Positions 32,824-42,631 of a stretch of 56,524 nucleotides of DNA are shown here, in pieces. Source of the stretch: Pelotomaculum sp. UBA3102. Lineage in GTDB: Bacteria; Bacillota; Desulfotomaculia; Desulfotomaculales; Pelotomaculaceae. Numbering within the stretch: position 1 is the stretch's first letter; each line of letters opens with the position of its first letter. The stretch is from contig DFAQ01000058.1 in assembly GCA_002365865.1 (NCBI GenBank), positions 1 through 56,524 on the forward strand, in the 5' to 3' direction. The position numbers and the translations under genes are program-made. The notes beneath the pieces are model-generated. The model was given only the letters and a program-made list of their open reading frames with translations. It searched no databases and had not been told where the DNA came from.

Positions 32824-32910
32824 CCTTAAAGCTACTAAATATAACATATATTTCCACCTCTTTATACTATAATATAGCCATTGGGGAAAAAGGTATGAGG
32901 GGTGGATTTG

Positions 32911-35388
32911 TTGTTTGAAAACATCGAGACCTATACTTATCAAAGGGTTGCGCAAGACAAAAATAAACACCGCCGTACAGCAGGAGGGAGGGACGACCGG
33001 AAGCGGAGGCTGCCTTTTGGGGTAAAAAGCGGACCGGTTGATACACCTGAAATAGTTGCCGTATTCTGTGCCGCTTTTTTTCTTGGGCGGGCGGTATTGC
33101 TCGGCGATCTTTTCCCCTTCGGGACATCTTTCATTGCGGCTTCCGTCCTGGTATTCAGCCGCTTCGGGGTACCTGCGGCAGCCGGGGTTATCCTCGGCCT
33201 GATTACAGTAAGCGAAGGTGCACCCCTGGCAAGTTCGGTTGTTACCGTTCTGGGCACCTGGATTTTAGCGGGATTAGTTCCGGCGGACATTAAAAGACCG
33301 TGGCTGGTCCTGCCGGCCCTGGTGCTTTCTGTAACCATGGCAGTAAAGGCTTCTTTTACCGCCTTTACCACTCCTTCTGATTATAATTATTTTGCGGTTT
33401 TATTTGAGGCGGTTTTCGCCGCGGCTCTTACGCCGGTCATGATTTACGGTTTTTCGGCGCTTAAGAGGAAAGCAAAAAATTTTATTGCCTTCAGCGGGGA
33501 AGAAGTCTGCTGCATTTTGCTTATACTCGGTGGAGTAATAGCCGGTACCGGCGACCTTGAATTCGGGGTGGTAAGCATTAAGGGGGTTTTAAGCAGACTG
33601 ACCATTTTAACCGCCGCTTTTATGGGTGGAACCGGGACCGGTGCGGCTGTCGGTGCCGTAGTGGGCATCATTCCCGGCCTGGCTTATGCCGCCGCCCCGG
33701 CCATAGTGGGCGTTTATTCCTTTGCCGGACTTCTGGCGGGTGCCGGCAGAAGCTTCGGTAAGGCCGGTGTCGCCGTCGGGTTTGTCCTGGGCAATATTAT
33801 TCTTTCCGTTTATGTTAACGGCCGGGAAGATATTGTTTCACCCCTGGTTGAAACGGGAATAGCGGCAGCAATATTTTTAATGATTCCTTCAAGTTTGGTG
33901 GAAAAGTTAAAGGTTTCCCTGGGATTGAGCACGGAAAAGGCGGTGGCGCCACCGGACAGGGGGTTAATGTTCAAAGAAATTTTTGAGCACCGCATTAAAG
34001 TATGGTCGCACGTATTTAAGGAAATGTCCCGTACTTTTGAACAGGTTTCTTCAACCACCGGGCAGAGCCAGGAGGAACGAAGCCTGCAGGCGTTTTTAAA
34101 TCAGGTGGGAGAAAAGGTGTGCAGTGATTGTTCGTTTTATAAAATCTGCTGGGAGCGGGAATTTTATAAAACCTATCAGGGACTGATTGATATCCTGGCT
34201 TTTATAGAGATGAACGGGAAAGTTACTCCTGATAACCTTTCCGGAGAAATTAAAAAGCGTTGTTCACGCACCAAGGAGTTTGCCATTACTATAAACTGTC
34301 TTTATGAAGCATATAACCTTAACCGCTACTGGTCACGACGTCTCCTGGAAAGCAGGGAAATAGTTTCGGAACAGTTGAAGGGAGTTTCCGAAGTAATTGC
34401 CAATCTCCCCAGTGAACTGGATTTTGCCCTGGAAGCCGGCGAAGCCGGCCCGCGCCTGCGCAAAAAATTGAAAGAAGCCGGGGCCCAGGTTGAAGGACTG
34501 TCGGTATACCGCCGGGAAGACGGGGGGATCGAAATATCTCTTTCCCATGCTCCTTGCGGCGGCAGAAAAGAGTGCCGGAATATTGTCGTACCGCTGCTTG
34601 CTTCCATGTTGGATCAGCCGGTGTACCTGCCTGCAAACGCCTGCACCGCAAGGGAAGGAGATGATTACTGCCATTTAAGGTTTTATCCCCACCTGAAATA
34701 CCGGCTCAGCCTGGGTACTGCGGTGATGGGGAAGACCGGGAGTTATGTCTCGGGCGACGGGCATGCCTTTTTTCACCTCAAGGGAGGACGGATGGGCCTG
34801 GTTTTGAGTGATGGGATGGGCACCGGCCCGCGTGCCGCCCTGGAAAGCGGTATTACTATCTCTCTTTTGCGCTACCTGCTGGAATCGGGTTTCGGACAGG
34901 AACTGGCCATAAAAACTGTAAATTCAATCCTGCTCCTGCGCTCGCCGGGTGAAAGTTTTGCCACGGTAGACCTGGCGGTGGTCAACCTTTATTCCGGCCG
35001 GGTTGATTTTGTAAAGATCGGTGCCGTTCCCACTTTTGTGCTCCATGACGGGGAAGTGAACTGTATTAAAGCCAGTTCCCTGCCGGTGGGTATTATCGAG
35101 GATGTCGAAGTGACTTCCTTAAACGGCACTTTGGAACCGGAGGACGTGCTGGTGATGGTCACGGACGGAGTGTTGGATGCCTACCGGGGCGCGGAGGACC
35201 GGGAGGAATGGTTTGCCCGGACGTTACTGGAGGTAAAGGACCTGCCGCCCCGGGACATGGCGGAGTTAATTCTTAAGCTGGTTCAGACAGGAGCCGGCGG
35301 GGCCTCACGGGTGAAAGACGATATGACCGTGGTGGTGGCCCGACTGAAAAAACAAAAACAGGTGCCGAAGAAGACCGGATTAATATAA
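32911..35388 (+). CDS. spoIIE: Stage II sporulation protein E (PP2C phosphatase)
   Basis: SpoIIE dephosphorylates SpoIIAA to activate sigma-F in the forespore and helps form the polar septum. About ten membrane helices fill residues 40-330. A central region with Cys-rich CSDCSFYKICWEREF follows. The C-terminal PP2C phosphatase domain (about 590-815) has LVLSDGMGTGPRA, GESFATVDLAVVNLYSG, MVTDGVLDAY and KDDMTVVVARL with the metal-binding Asp residues. TTG 32911 has GAGGGGTGG 7 bases upstream; TTG 32908 and GTG 32902 are in-frame alternatives. About 825 residues is normal. Confidence 0.97.
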   Translation: MFENIETYTYQRVAQDKNKHRRTAGGRDDRKRRLPFGVKSGPVDTPEIVAVFCAAFFLGRAVLLGDLFPFGTSFIAASVLVFSRFGVPAAAGVILGLITVSEGAPLASSVVTVLGTWILAGLVPADIKRPWLVLPALVLSVTMAVKASFTAFTTPSDYNYFAVLFEAVFAAALTPVMIYGFSALKRKAKNFIAFSGEEVCCILLILGGVIAGTGDLEFGVVSIKGVLSRLTILTAAFMGGTGTGAAVGAVVGIIPGLAYAAAPAIVGVYSFAGLLAGAGRSFGKAGVAVGFVLGNIILSVYVNGREDIVSPLVETGIAAAIFLMIPSSLVEKLKVSLGLSTEKAVAPPDRGLMFKEIFEHRIKVWSHVFKEMSRTFEQVSSTTGQSQEERSLQAFLNQVGEKVCSDCSFYKICWEREFYKTYQGLIDILAFIEMNGKVTPDNLSGEIKKRCSRTKEFAITINCLYEAYNLNRYWSRRLLESREIVSEQLKGVSEVIANLPSELDFALEAGEAGPRLRKKLKEAGAQVEGLSVYRREDGGIEISLSHAPCGGRKECRNIVVPLLASMLDQPVYLPANACTAREGDDYCHLRFYPHLKYRLSLGTAVMGKTGSYVSGDGHAFFHLKGGRMGLVLSDGMGTGPRAALESGITISLLRYLLESGFGQELAIKTVNSILLLRSPGESFATVDLAVVNLYSGRVDFVKIGAVPTFVLHDGEVNCIKASSLPVGIIEDVEVTSLNGTLEPEDVLVMVTDGVLDAYRGAEDREEWFARTLLEVKDLPPRDMAELILKLVQTGAGGASRVKDDMTVVVARLKKQKQVPKKTGLI

Positions 35389-35547
35389 AACCGGCCTTTC
35401 TTTTTTTGCAGTTATTTTATTGTTTTATATGTGCAAACATAAAACATATTTTAAGGGAGCGGCAGGAAAAGTTTTCACATGCGTTGAATACGAATGTTGT
35501 TTAAAGAAGGATTATTTAGATTGAGCCTGATTGATTAAGGTGGAATT

Positions 35548-36945
35548 ATGGACCTGGTCCGGCAAGTCAAGGCCGATATATGCAGTCATAAGATGATTAA
35601 CCGGGGTTGTAAAGTGCTGGCGGCCGTATCAGGCGGCCCGGATTCGATGACTATGCTGCACATCCTGTACCTTCTGAGAGAGGAACTGGGAATATCCCTG
35701 CACGTGGCCCACTTAAATCATATGTTCCGGGGCGCCGACTCCGAGGCCGACGCCCGTTTTGTGGCCGGTATGGCACAACGCTATGGTTTGAGTGCGACCA
35801 TTGAAGCCCGCGACGTTCCCGGTTACAAAAATAAGCACCGCCTGTCCGGTCAGGTGGCGGCCCGTGAAATGCGTTATCGTTTTCTGCGGGAAACGGCTGA
35901 TCAGGTGGGTGCCTCCAGGATTGCGCTTGCCCACCAGGCGGATGACCAGGCAGAAACTGTTCTGATTAACTTTTTGCGCGGCACGGGCCTTACGGGGCTT
36001 AAAGGAATGTTTTCCGTGCGGGAAGGCCTCTATATCAGGCCCCTGTTGCAAGTCAGGCGTTCAGAGATCGAGCGTTACTGCGATGAAATTAAATTACCTT
36101 ACCGCCAGGATTATTCCAACTTAAAGACTTATTACTTCAGAAACAAGGTCAGGTTGGACTTGATGCCGCTTTTGGAAAGTGAATATAACCCTGCTCTGGT
36201 ACCTGCCCTGCTCCGGCTGTCTGAAATCTGCCGGGAGGAGGACGTTTATCTCGAAGACCGGGCGGAAACGGCTTTCCGTAGTTGCCTTCTGGAAAAAGAC
36301 GGGGTCCGGGTGGTTCTGAGTCTTGGCGGTTTAAAAGAGCTGCCTCTTGCCGTCAGGCGCAGAGTCTTGCGCCGGGCCTGGCAGTCTCTGGATGGTAAGC
36401 AGAAAAACCTTGCCTTCAGGCATGTGGAAACAATACTGGATTTAATCCGGTCGGGGAGGACCGGAGCCCGGGCGGTTCTGCCGGGGAACGTCTCTGCGGT
36501 GCGGTCGTATAAAACCTTAGAGTTAACGGCAGAACTTGAAAAGCCGGCAGTGCCGTATTATATTTACCCGGTAAAAATACCCGGTTCCACCTATATTCCC
36601 GAGATCGGCCGGACCGTTTATACTGAGCTGTTCCGCCGGGACCCGTCACATAAGCCTGAAAACCTGCCGCCTTCCGAAGCCATGCTGGATTTTGACAAGC
36701 TTCCGCCCCGGGTATTTGTGCGCCGGCGCCGGGAGGGGGATGTTTTTAAGCCTTTTGGTCAGACAACCGAGTTGAAATTAAAGGATTTTTTTATTAAACA
36801 AAAAGTTTCCCGTAAAGAGAGAGATTGGGTTCCGCTGATAGGCACACCGAATAAAATATTATGGGTTGGAGGGATAAGAACCGGGGAAAGTTATAAAATA
36901 GATCAAAAAACCGATCAGGTGCTCTACCTGAAGCTGTTGTCCTGA
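35548..36945 (+). CDS. tilS: tRNA(Ile)-lysidine synthetase
   Basis: TilS adds lysine to C34 of the tRNA-Ile CAU anticodon, changing its decoding from AUG to AUA. The PP-loop is AVSGGPDSMTMLHIL (about 27-41), followed by LNHMFRGADSEADARFV and AHQADDQAETVLINFLRGTG. The C-terminal TilS domain has the RRRREGDVFKPFG and KLKDFFIKQKVSRKERD segments. 465 residues is the usual Firmicute size. It lies between spoIIE and ftsH, but hpt, which follows tilS in Bacillus, is absent. Confidence 0.97.
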   Translation: MDLVRQVKADICSHKMINRGCKVLAAVSGGPDSMTMLHILYLLREELGISLHVAHLNHMFRGADSEADARFVAGMAQRYGLSATIEARDVPGYKNKHRLSGQVAAREMRYRFLRETADQVGASRIALAHQADDQAETVLINFLRGTGLTGLKGMFSVREGLYIRPLLQVRRSEIERYCDEIKLPYRQDYSNLKTYYFRNKVRLDLMPLLESEYNPALVPALLRLSEICREEDVYLEDRAETAFRSCLLEKDGVRVVLSLGGLKELPLAVRRRVLRRAWQSLDGKQKNLAFRHVETILDLIRSGRTGARAVLPGNVSAVRSYKTLELTAELEKPAVPYYIYPVKIPGSTYIPEIGRTVYTELFRRDPSHKPENLPPSEAMLDFDKLPPRVFVRRRREGDVFKPFGQTTELKLKDFFIKQKVSRKERDWVPLIGTPNKILWVGGIRTGESYKIDQKTDQVLYLKLLS

Positions 36946-37008
36946 AAAAAGTTCCAGTATAATTAATAAAACCTGGAATAAGGTTTTTATTGGACTATTT
37001 GGCTATGA

Positions 37009-37037
37009 TTGAAACCTATTTTGAAGTGTGGTAGAAT
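37009..37037 (+). promoter_or_regulatory. Sigma-A promoter of ftsH
   Basis: TTGAAA at 37009-37014 and TAGAAT at 37032-37037 are spaced by 17 bases, about 50 bases before the start codon. Confidence 0.65.
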
Positions 37038-37085
37038 GTTCATCACGGGCCGTTAAATTTCGGCTTTTTGAGAGGAGTGGAATGG

Positions 37086-38906
37086 TTGAACAAGGTTGCT
37101 AAAAACCTTAGCATTTATTTGTTGATTGTACTGGTTATTATTGCCTTGATTAAATATACCGCCCCCAACGAAAATGTCCCCACGGCGCTGTCATACAGTC
37201 AGTTCTACGAAGAACTTAACCAGGACCAAATTGATGAGGTTGTAATTCAAACTGAAAATATGACTAATATCATTACCGGAGTTAAGAAAAACGGGGTCAA
37301 GTTTGAAACCAAAGGACCCGTGGCCGATGCTGAACTATATGACGTGCTGAAAGAGAAAGGGGTTAACTGGAAAAGCGAGTTGTCTCCCGAGCCTGGATGG
37401 TGGGTCGGGCTTCTTACCAGCCTGTTGCCGATATGTTTGTTTGTGGTCCTGTTCTTTTTCCTGATGCAGCAGACCCAAGGAGGCGGTAACAGGGTGATGT
37501 CCTTCGGTAAAAGCCGGGCTAAGCTGCATTCCGAAGAAAAGAAGAAAGTTACTTTCGCGAATGTGGCGGGCGCGGACGAAGTAAAGGAAGAACTTGAAGA
37601 AATAGTGCAATTTTTAAAGAGCCCCAAAAAATTTCAGGAATTGGGAGCAAAAATACCGAAGGGAGTACTTCTCTTCGGTCCGCCCGGAACGGGAAAGACT
37701 CTCCTGGCCAGGGCTGTGGCCGGCGAGGCGGAGGTTCCTTTCTTCAGTATCAGCGGCTCCGATTTTGTGGAAATGTTTGTGGGTGTGGGGGCGTCCAGGG
37801 TACGTGACCTGTTTGAACAGGCCAAGAAAAACGCACCCTGCATTGTTTTCGTGGATGAGATCGATGCTGTAGGGCGGCAGCGGGGTGCCGGCCTAGGCGG
37901 AGGTCATGACGAGCGGGAACAGACGTTAAACCAGCTCCTGGTGGAAATGGACGGTTTTGCCGCCAATGAAGGGATTATTATCCTGGCGGCCACCAACCGT
38001 CCGGACATTCTGGACCCGGCGTTGCTACGGCCGGGACGCTTCGACCGCCAGGTGGCGGTCGATACACCGGATGTAAACGGCCGTAAGGAAATCCTTAAAG
38101 TTCACGTCCAGGGCAAACCTTTGGACGAAGGGGTGAATCTCGAAGTGCTTGCCCGCCGTACCCCGGGCTTTACCGGTGCCGACCTAGCCAATTTGACTAA
38201 CGAAGCGGCACTGCTGGCGGCCCGCCAGAACCGGAAAAAAGTTACCATGGCGGACATGGAAAATTCCATCGAAAGGGTGATTGCCGGTCCGGAAAAGAAA
38301 ACCAAGGTAATCAGCGAAAAGGAAAAGTGGCTGGTCTGTTACCACGAGTCCGGGCACGCCATAGTCGGATACCTGCTTCCCAATACCGACCCCGTACATA
38401 AGGTCTCCATCATTCCGAGGGGGCGCGCCGGCGGTTACACGTTGCTGCTGCCCAAGGAAGACCGCTATTATGCTACCAAGTCCCAGCTTCTGGACCAGGT
38501 TACCATGTTGCTCGGCGGACGGGTGGCCGAGGCAGTGGTATTGAAAGAAATCAGTACCGGGGCACAGAACGACCTTGAGCGCGCTACCGGTATTGTAAGA
38601 AAAATGGTCATGGAGTACGGCATGAGCGATCTGGGGCCGCTGACCTACGGGAGTAAAACAGACACTCCCTTCCTGGGCCGGGACCTGGCCAGGGACCGTA
38701 ACTACAGTGAAGAGGTGGCAAGCGCCATCGATCTCCAGGTACGGGAAATTATCGAGCAGGCGTATGAAAAGGCCAGGAGTCTTCTGGAACAACACATGAG
38801 CACTTTGGAGCTGGTGGCGAAGACGCTTTTTGAGAAAGAAACCATTGAAGCCAAAGAATTTGGAGAATTGATGAAGCAGGCCGGCGAAGGGGAGCCTAGA
38901 AAATAA
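37086..38906 (+). CDS. ftsH: ATP-dependent zinc metalloprotease FtsH
   Basis: FtsH is a membrane AAA+ protease that degrades misfolded membrane and regulatory proteins. Two membrane helices flank a small outer domain (about 5-25 and 102-125). The AAA+ domain has Walker A GPPGTGKTLLAR, Walker B IVFVDEIDAVGRQRG and the second region of homology RPGRFDRQ. The zinc protease motif is HESGH. TTG 37086 is chosen because GAGAGGAGT lies upstream and the product begins MNKVAKNLSIYLL like its homologues; the frame extends to 37068. Confidence 0.98.
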   Translation: MNKVAKNLSIYLLIVLVIIALIKYTAPNENVPTALSYSQFYEELNQDQIDEVVIQTENMTNIITGVKKNGVKFETKGPVADAELYDVLKEKGVNWKSELSPEPGWWVGLLTSLLPICLFVVLFFFLMQQTQGGGNRVMSFGKSRAKLHSEEKKKVTFANVAGADEVKEELEEIVQFLKSPKKFQELGAKIPKGVLLFGPPGTGKTLLARAVAGEAEVPFFSISGSDFVEMFVGVGASRVRDLFEQAKKNAPCIVFVDEIDAVGRQRGAGLGGGHDEREQTLNQLLVEMDGFAANEGIIILAATNRPDILDPALLRPGRFDRQVAVDTPDVNGRKEILKVHVQGKPLDEGVNLEVLARRTPGFTGADLANLTNEAALLAARQNRKKVTMADMENSIERVIAGPEKKTKVISEKEKWLVCYHESGHAIVGYLLPNTDPVHKVSIIPRGRAGGYTLLLPKEDRYYATKSQLLDQVTMLLGGRVAEAVVLKEISTGAQNDLERATGIVRKMVMEYGMSDLGPLTYGSKTDTPFLGRDLARDRNYSEEVASAIDLQVREIIEQAYEKARSLLEQHMSTLELVAKTLFEKETIEAKEFGELMKQAGEGEPRK

Positions 38907-38921
38907 GTGATATTTAAAGGC

Positions 38922-38950
38922 ACCCGCGGTTGAAACCACGCCGCGGGTTT
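38922..38950 (+). terminator. Probable terminator of ftsH
   Basis: ACCCGCGG and CCGCGGGT form a perfect 8-bp stem with an 11-base loop, followed by TTAC. The T tract is short. Confidence 0.6.
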
Positions 38951-39007
38951 ACTTGTCAAGAACTATAAAGATATAACGGTTGTAAATTGAACCTTGGAGG
39001 TGGCCAA

Positions 39008-39457
39008 ATGGAACGTACCTATCTTATGGTCAAACCCGACGGGATTCAACGGGGTCTCATCGGGGAAATTATTGCCATGTTTGAAAAAAAGGGATTTAAA
39101 ATTGTCGGTCTCAAAATGCTGCGGATTAGCCGGGAACTGGCGGAAAAGCACTACGGGGAACATAAGGATAAACCTTTCTTTGAACCGCTGGTGGAGTATA
39201 TTACCTCGGGGCCCGTGGCGGCAATGGTTATTGAGGGTAAAGCTGCAGTAAGTGCGGCGCGGGAGATGATGGGGGTCACTGACCCGCTGAAAGCGGCTCC
39301 CGGTACCGTCAGGGGTAAGTACGGAATAGATATCGGGCGCAACGTGATTCACGGCTCGGATTCACCTGCCAGCGCCCAAAGAGAAATCGCCTTGTTTTTC
39401 CGGGAAAATGAGTTGGTCGCATATAGCCGCGACGTGGACCGGTGGGTTTACGAGTAG
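39008..39457 (+). CDS. ndk: Nucleoside diphosphate kinase
   Basis: Ndk transfers the gamma phosphate of ATP to NDPs, keeping NTP pools balanced. The 149-residue protein begins MERTYLMVKPDGIQRGLIGE. The phosphohistidine is in GRNVIHGSDSPASAQREI. GGAGGTGGCCAA precedes ATG 39008; the frame is open to 38987. It is monocistronic, between hairpins at 38922 and 39480. Confidence 0.98.
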   Translation: MERTYLMVKPDGIQRGLIGEIIAMFEKKGFKIVGLKMLRISRELAEKHYGEHKDKPFFEPLVEYITSGPVAAMVIEGKAAVSAAREMMGVTDPLKAAPGTVRGKYGIDIGRNVIHGSDSPASAQREIALFFRENELVAYSRDVDRWVYE

Positions 39458-39479
39458 ATGAAGTTTTTAGTTGTAATAA

Positions 39480-39531
39480 AAGCATTGTTTTAATTGACGT
39501 GGTTAAGTAATGCAATGCTTATTTTTTTTTT
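39480..39531 (+). terminator. Rho-independent terminator of ndk
   Basis: AAGCATTG and CAATGCTT form a perfect 8-bp stem across a 25-base loop that can pair further, followed by A and ten T residues. Confidence 0.75.
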
Positions 39532-39635
39532 GTGTTTTCGGGATAAACTTATTTTATAATAAATATTATCTTACGTTAAACCGGAATAAGTATGAAAATT
39601 TTAGATAAAAAGCGGTAAGGAGTGTAATTGTTTTC

Positions 39636-41396
39636 ATGGCTTATGACCCAACCACGATGAAAGATTATGAAATTGCGCGGCTGGCGGAACAAAATTTGCC
39701 CACCCCGGAAGAATGGCGGGAAAGGTTTGGTCTGCATCAAGAGGAGATTATCCCTTACGGCAAAATTTGCAAGCTCGATTTTTTAAAAACCATAGAGCGC
39801 CTCAGGAACCGGCCTGACGGTAAATATATAGAGATTACCGCGGTGACTCCCACGCCTATGGGTGAGGGAAAGACCACTACCACCCTGGGGCTGGTGGAAG
39901 GCCTGAGCAAGAGAGGGGTCAATGCCGGTGCGGCTATACGTCAACCTTCAGGCGGCCCGACCATGAATATAAAAGGTACGGCTGCCGGGGGCGGCAACGC
40001 CCTGGCAATTCCCATGACCGAGTTTTCCCTGGGATTGACCGGCGACATCAATGATATTATGAATGCCCATAACCTGGCCATGGTGGCGCTTAATGCCCGG
40101 ATGCAGCATGAAAGAAATTACGGTGATGCGGAGCTGGCCGGACGCAATTTGAGGCGGCTTGAGATAGATCCGACCAGAGTGGAGCTGGGCTGGACCATTG
40201 ATTTTTGCGCCCAGGGCCTGCGTAATATTATTATGGGCATCGGCGGCAGGCGGGACGGTTATATGATGAAGTCCAGGTTTGACATTGCGGTCAGCTCCGA
40301 GCTCATGGCGATACTTTCCGTGGTCACGGATCTTAAAGATTTACGGGAGCGCATCGGAAAGATTATTGTCGCTTACGATAAAAAAGGCCGTCCGGTCACT
40401 GCTGCGGACCTGGAAGTGGCGGGTGCCATGTGTGCGTTTATGAAAAATACCATTAATCCAACTCTGGTAAGCACGGTAGAATACCAGCCCGTCCTGGTGC
40501 ATGCCGGTCCTTTCGCCAATATTGCCATTGGGCAGTCTTCAATAATTGCCGACCGGATCGGGTTGAAAATGTTTGATTACCACGTGACGGAGAGCGGTTT
40601 TGCCGCCGATATCGGGTTTGAAAAGTTTTGGAACGTTAAATGCCGCTTAAGCGGCCTTACCCCTGACGTTTCGGTGATTACTACGACCATCAGGGCTTTG
40701 AAGATGCACGGGGGCGGGCCGGAGGTGGTGCCGGGCCGGGCTCTGCCCGAAGCATACCGGAAGGAAAACCTGGCGCTTTTGGAAAAAGGGCTGGCCAACC
40801 TGCTGCACCATATCGCAATCGTTAAAAAATCGGGAATCAACCCGGTGGTTTGTATCAACGCTTTTTATACCGATACCAGGGACGAAATCAACTTGGTTCG
40901 TCGCTATGCCGAGCAGGCCGGTGCCCGGTGCGCCCTTTCAGAGCACTGGCTTAAAGGCGGTGAGGGCGCCCTTGACCTGGCTGATGCGGTTATTGACGCC
41001 GGCAAGGAAAAAGTGGATTTCAAGTTTCTCTACCCCATGGAGATGCCTTTCAAGCAAAAGGTGGAAACAATTGCCCGGGAGGTGTACGGGGCGGACGGTG
41101 TATCCTGGACGCCGGAAGCCGCAACCAAGGCCGGTTATTTTGAGGCGGACCCTGCCTTTAAAGGATACTCCACCATAATGGTGAAGACGCACTTAAGCCT
41201 GTCCCACGATCCCGGTATCAAAGGAGTGCCCAGGGGGTGGGTGCTTCCGGTGCGTGATATCCTGGTCTATGCCGGGGCCGGGTTTCTCTGCCCGGTGGCC
41301 GGCGCCGTCAGCCTGATGCCCGGCACCGGTTCCGATCCCGCCTTCAGGAGAATCGACGTGGACGTAAACACCGGGGAGGTCCTGGGACTGTTTTAG
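39636..41396 (+). CDS. fhs: Formate-tetrahydrofolate ligase
   Basis: Fhs makes 10-formyl-tetrahydrofolate from formate, THF and ATP, a step of the methyl branch of the Wood-Ljungdahl pathway and of one-carbon metabolism. The ATP loop is AVTPTPMGEGKTTTTLGL. IRQPSGGPTMNIKGTAAGGG and ALPEAYRKENLALLEKGLANL, seen in part as RKENLALLEKGLANLLHH, are family hallmarks. At 586 residues it is slightly longer than the common 555-560. It is the first gene of a fol cluster; folP starts 24 bases after its stop. Confidence 0.98.
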   Translation: MAYDPTTMKDYEIARLAEQNLPTPEEWRERFGLHQEEIIPYGKICKLDFLKTIERLRNRPDGKYIEITAVTPTPMGEGKTTTTLGLVEGLSKRGVNAGAAIRQPSGGPTMNIKGTAAGGGNALAIPMTEFSLGLTGDINDIMNAHNLAMVALNARMQHERNYGDAELAGRNLRRLEIDPTRVELGWTIDFCAQGLRNIIMGIGGRRDGYMMKSRFDIAVSSELMAILSVVTDLKDLRERIGKIIVAYDKKGRPVTAADLEVAGAMCAFMKNTINPTLVSTVEYQPVLVHAGPFANIAIGQSSIIADRIGLKMFDYHVTESGFAADIGFEKFWNVKCRLSGLTPDVSVITTTIRALKMHGGGPEVVPGRALPEAYRKENLALLEKGLANLLHHIAIVKKSGINPVVCINAFYTDTRDEINLVRRYAEQAGARCALSEHWLKGGEGALDLADAVIDAGKEKVDFKFLYPMEMPFKQKVETIAREVYGADGVSWTPEAATKAGYFEADPAFKGYSTIMVKTHLSLSHDPGIKGVPRGWVLPVRDILVYAGAGFLCPVAGAVSLMPGTGSDPAFRRIDVDVNTGEVLGLF

Positions 41397-41420
41397 AGTA
41401 AGAAACAAGGAGGGAGGACA

Positions 41421-42617
41421 TTGGGAATCAGGGCATACAACATTTCCGTTGACAATAAAGCGGAAGCATTAAGAGCGATTGCCTCCGTGGGGGCCGACGA
41501 TGCCGGCTGCCGGTGGATGGCACCCAAGGCGGTACACCGGTTGGTGATGCTTGAGGGAGTCAAACCGCACCAGGCCAATATTATCAAGCAGGAAATGCTC
41601 GGTAAGGGTGGCGAGGCCGCCGTGTCCAGGGGGGTAATTGACGGCTCGGTTAAGGAAACCAAGGTTTTGCTGATGGGCACGCTAAAACAGTATGAGGCTT
41701 TTTTAACCAAACTCAAGGGCCAGCCGTTCGGCCTGGCCCCCCTGGCCGGACAGATCAGGGAAATTCTGGCCGGCCGGGAAGGCTTTGGTCCTTACAACCT
41801 TTACTGCCGGGATAAAACGGTTCGCCTAGGGGAGAAAACCTTGGTGATGGGGATTCTGAATGTAACCCCGGATTCCTTTTCGGACGGGGGGAAGTTTTGC
41901 GATCCCGGTTTGGCGGTGGAAAGGGCGGCCCAAATGGTCGAACAGGGGGCCGGCATCATTGACCTGGGCGGAGAGTCTACCCGCCCGGGGCATACCCCGG
42001 TACCGGCAGACGAAGAACTGGACCGGGTTCTACCGGTCTTGAAGCGGCTGGTGCGCGAGATACCGGTGCCGGTATCAATAGACACGACGAAAGCGGCCGT
42101 TGCCGGGGAAGCGTTGGCGGCCGGAGCCCACATCCTCAACGACCAGTGGGCGCTGCGGTCCGACCCGGCGCTGGCCGCGCTGGCGGTGGAATACCAGGTT
42201 CCCGTGGTGTTGATGCACAACCGGAAAGACATTGGTTACGGGGATTTAATCGGTGACCTGGTGGCATACTTCCGGTTTAACCTGAATGCTGCTGAACAGT
42301 TCGGAATAAGCAGGGACAAGATTATTATCGACCCGGGGTTCGGTTTCGGTAAAACTCCACGGCAGAATTTGGAACTGTTGCGGCGGCTGAAGGAATTGCG
42401 TTGCCTCGGTCACCCGATCTTGCTCGGTACTTCCCGCAAATCTACCATCGGCAAGGTTCTGGACCTTCCCGTGGACCGGCGGGTGGAGGGCACCGCGGCC
42501 ACCGTGGCAGTGGGAATCGCCAACGGGGCGGATATAGTACGGGTGCACGATGTAGAGGAAATGGTGCGGGTGGTCAGGATGACCGATGCCATAATGGAAC
42601 GGGGAATAAAATTTTAA
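41421..42617 (+). CDS. folP: Dihydropteroate synthase with N-terminal extension
   Basis: FolP joins pABA to dihydropterin pyrophosphate in folate synthesis. The catalytic TIM barrel (about 135-398) has LVMGILNVTPDSFSDGG, DLGGESTRPG, PVSIDTTKA and IIDPGFGFGKT. Before it lies a 130-residue domain of unknown function (MGIRAYNISVDNKAEALRAI and on). Fused N-terminal domains of this kind occur in several clostridial FolP proteins, and near-identical length is common in acetogen-like genomes. TTG 41421 follows AAGGAGGGAGG. Confidence 0.96.
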   Translation: MGIRAYNISVDNKAEALRAIASVGADDAGCRWMAPKAVHRLVMLEGVKPHQANIIKQEMLGKGGEAAVSRGVIDGSVKETKVLLMGTLKQYEAFLTKLKGQPFGLAPLAGQIREILAGREGFGPYNLYCRDKTVRLGEKTLVMGILNVTPDSFSDGGKFCDPGLAVERAAQMVEQGAGIIDLGGESTRPGHTPVPADEELDRVLPVLKRLVREIPVPVSIDTTKAAVAGEALAAGAHILNDQWALRSDPALAALAVEYQVPVVLMHNRKDIGYGDLIGDLVAYFRFNLNAAEQFGISRDKIIIDPGFGFGKTPRQNLELLRRLKELRCLGHPILLGTSRKSTIGKVLDLPVDRRVEGTAATVAVGIANGADIVRVHDVEEMVRVVRMTDAIMERGIKF

Positions 42618-42631
42618 GAAGGGGTTTTAAC

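Noticed and set aside
36950..36990. Terminator after tilS
   Set aside because: TTCCAG/CTGGAA pair only 6 bp over a long loop and the T run is displaced, so the evidence is too weak.
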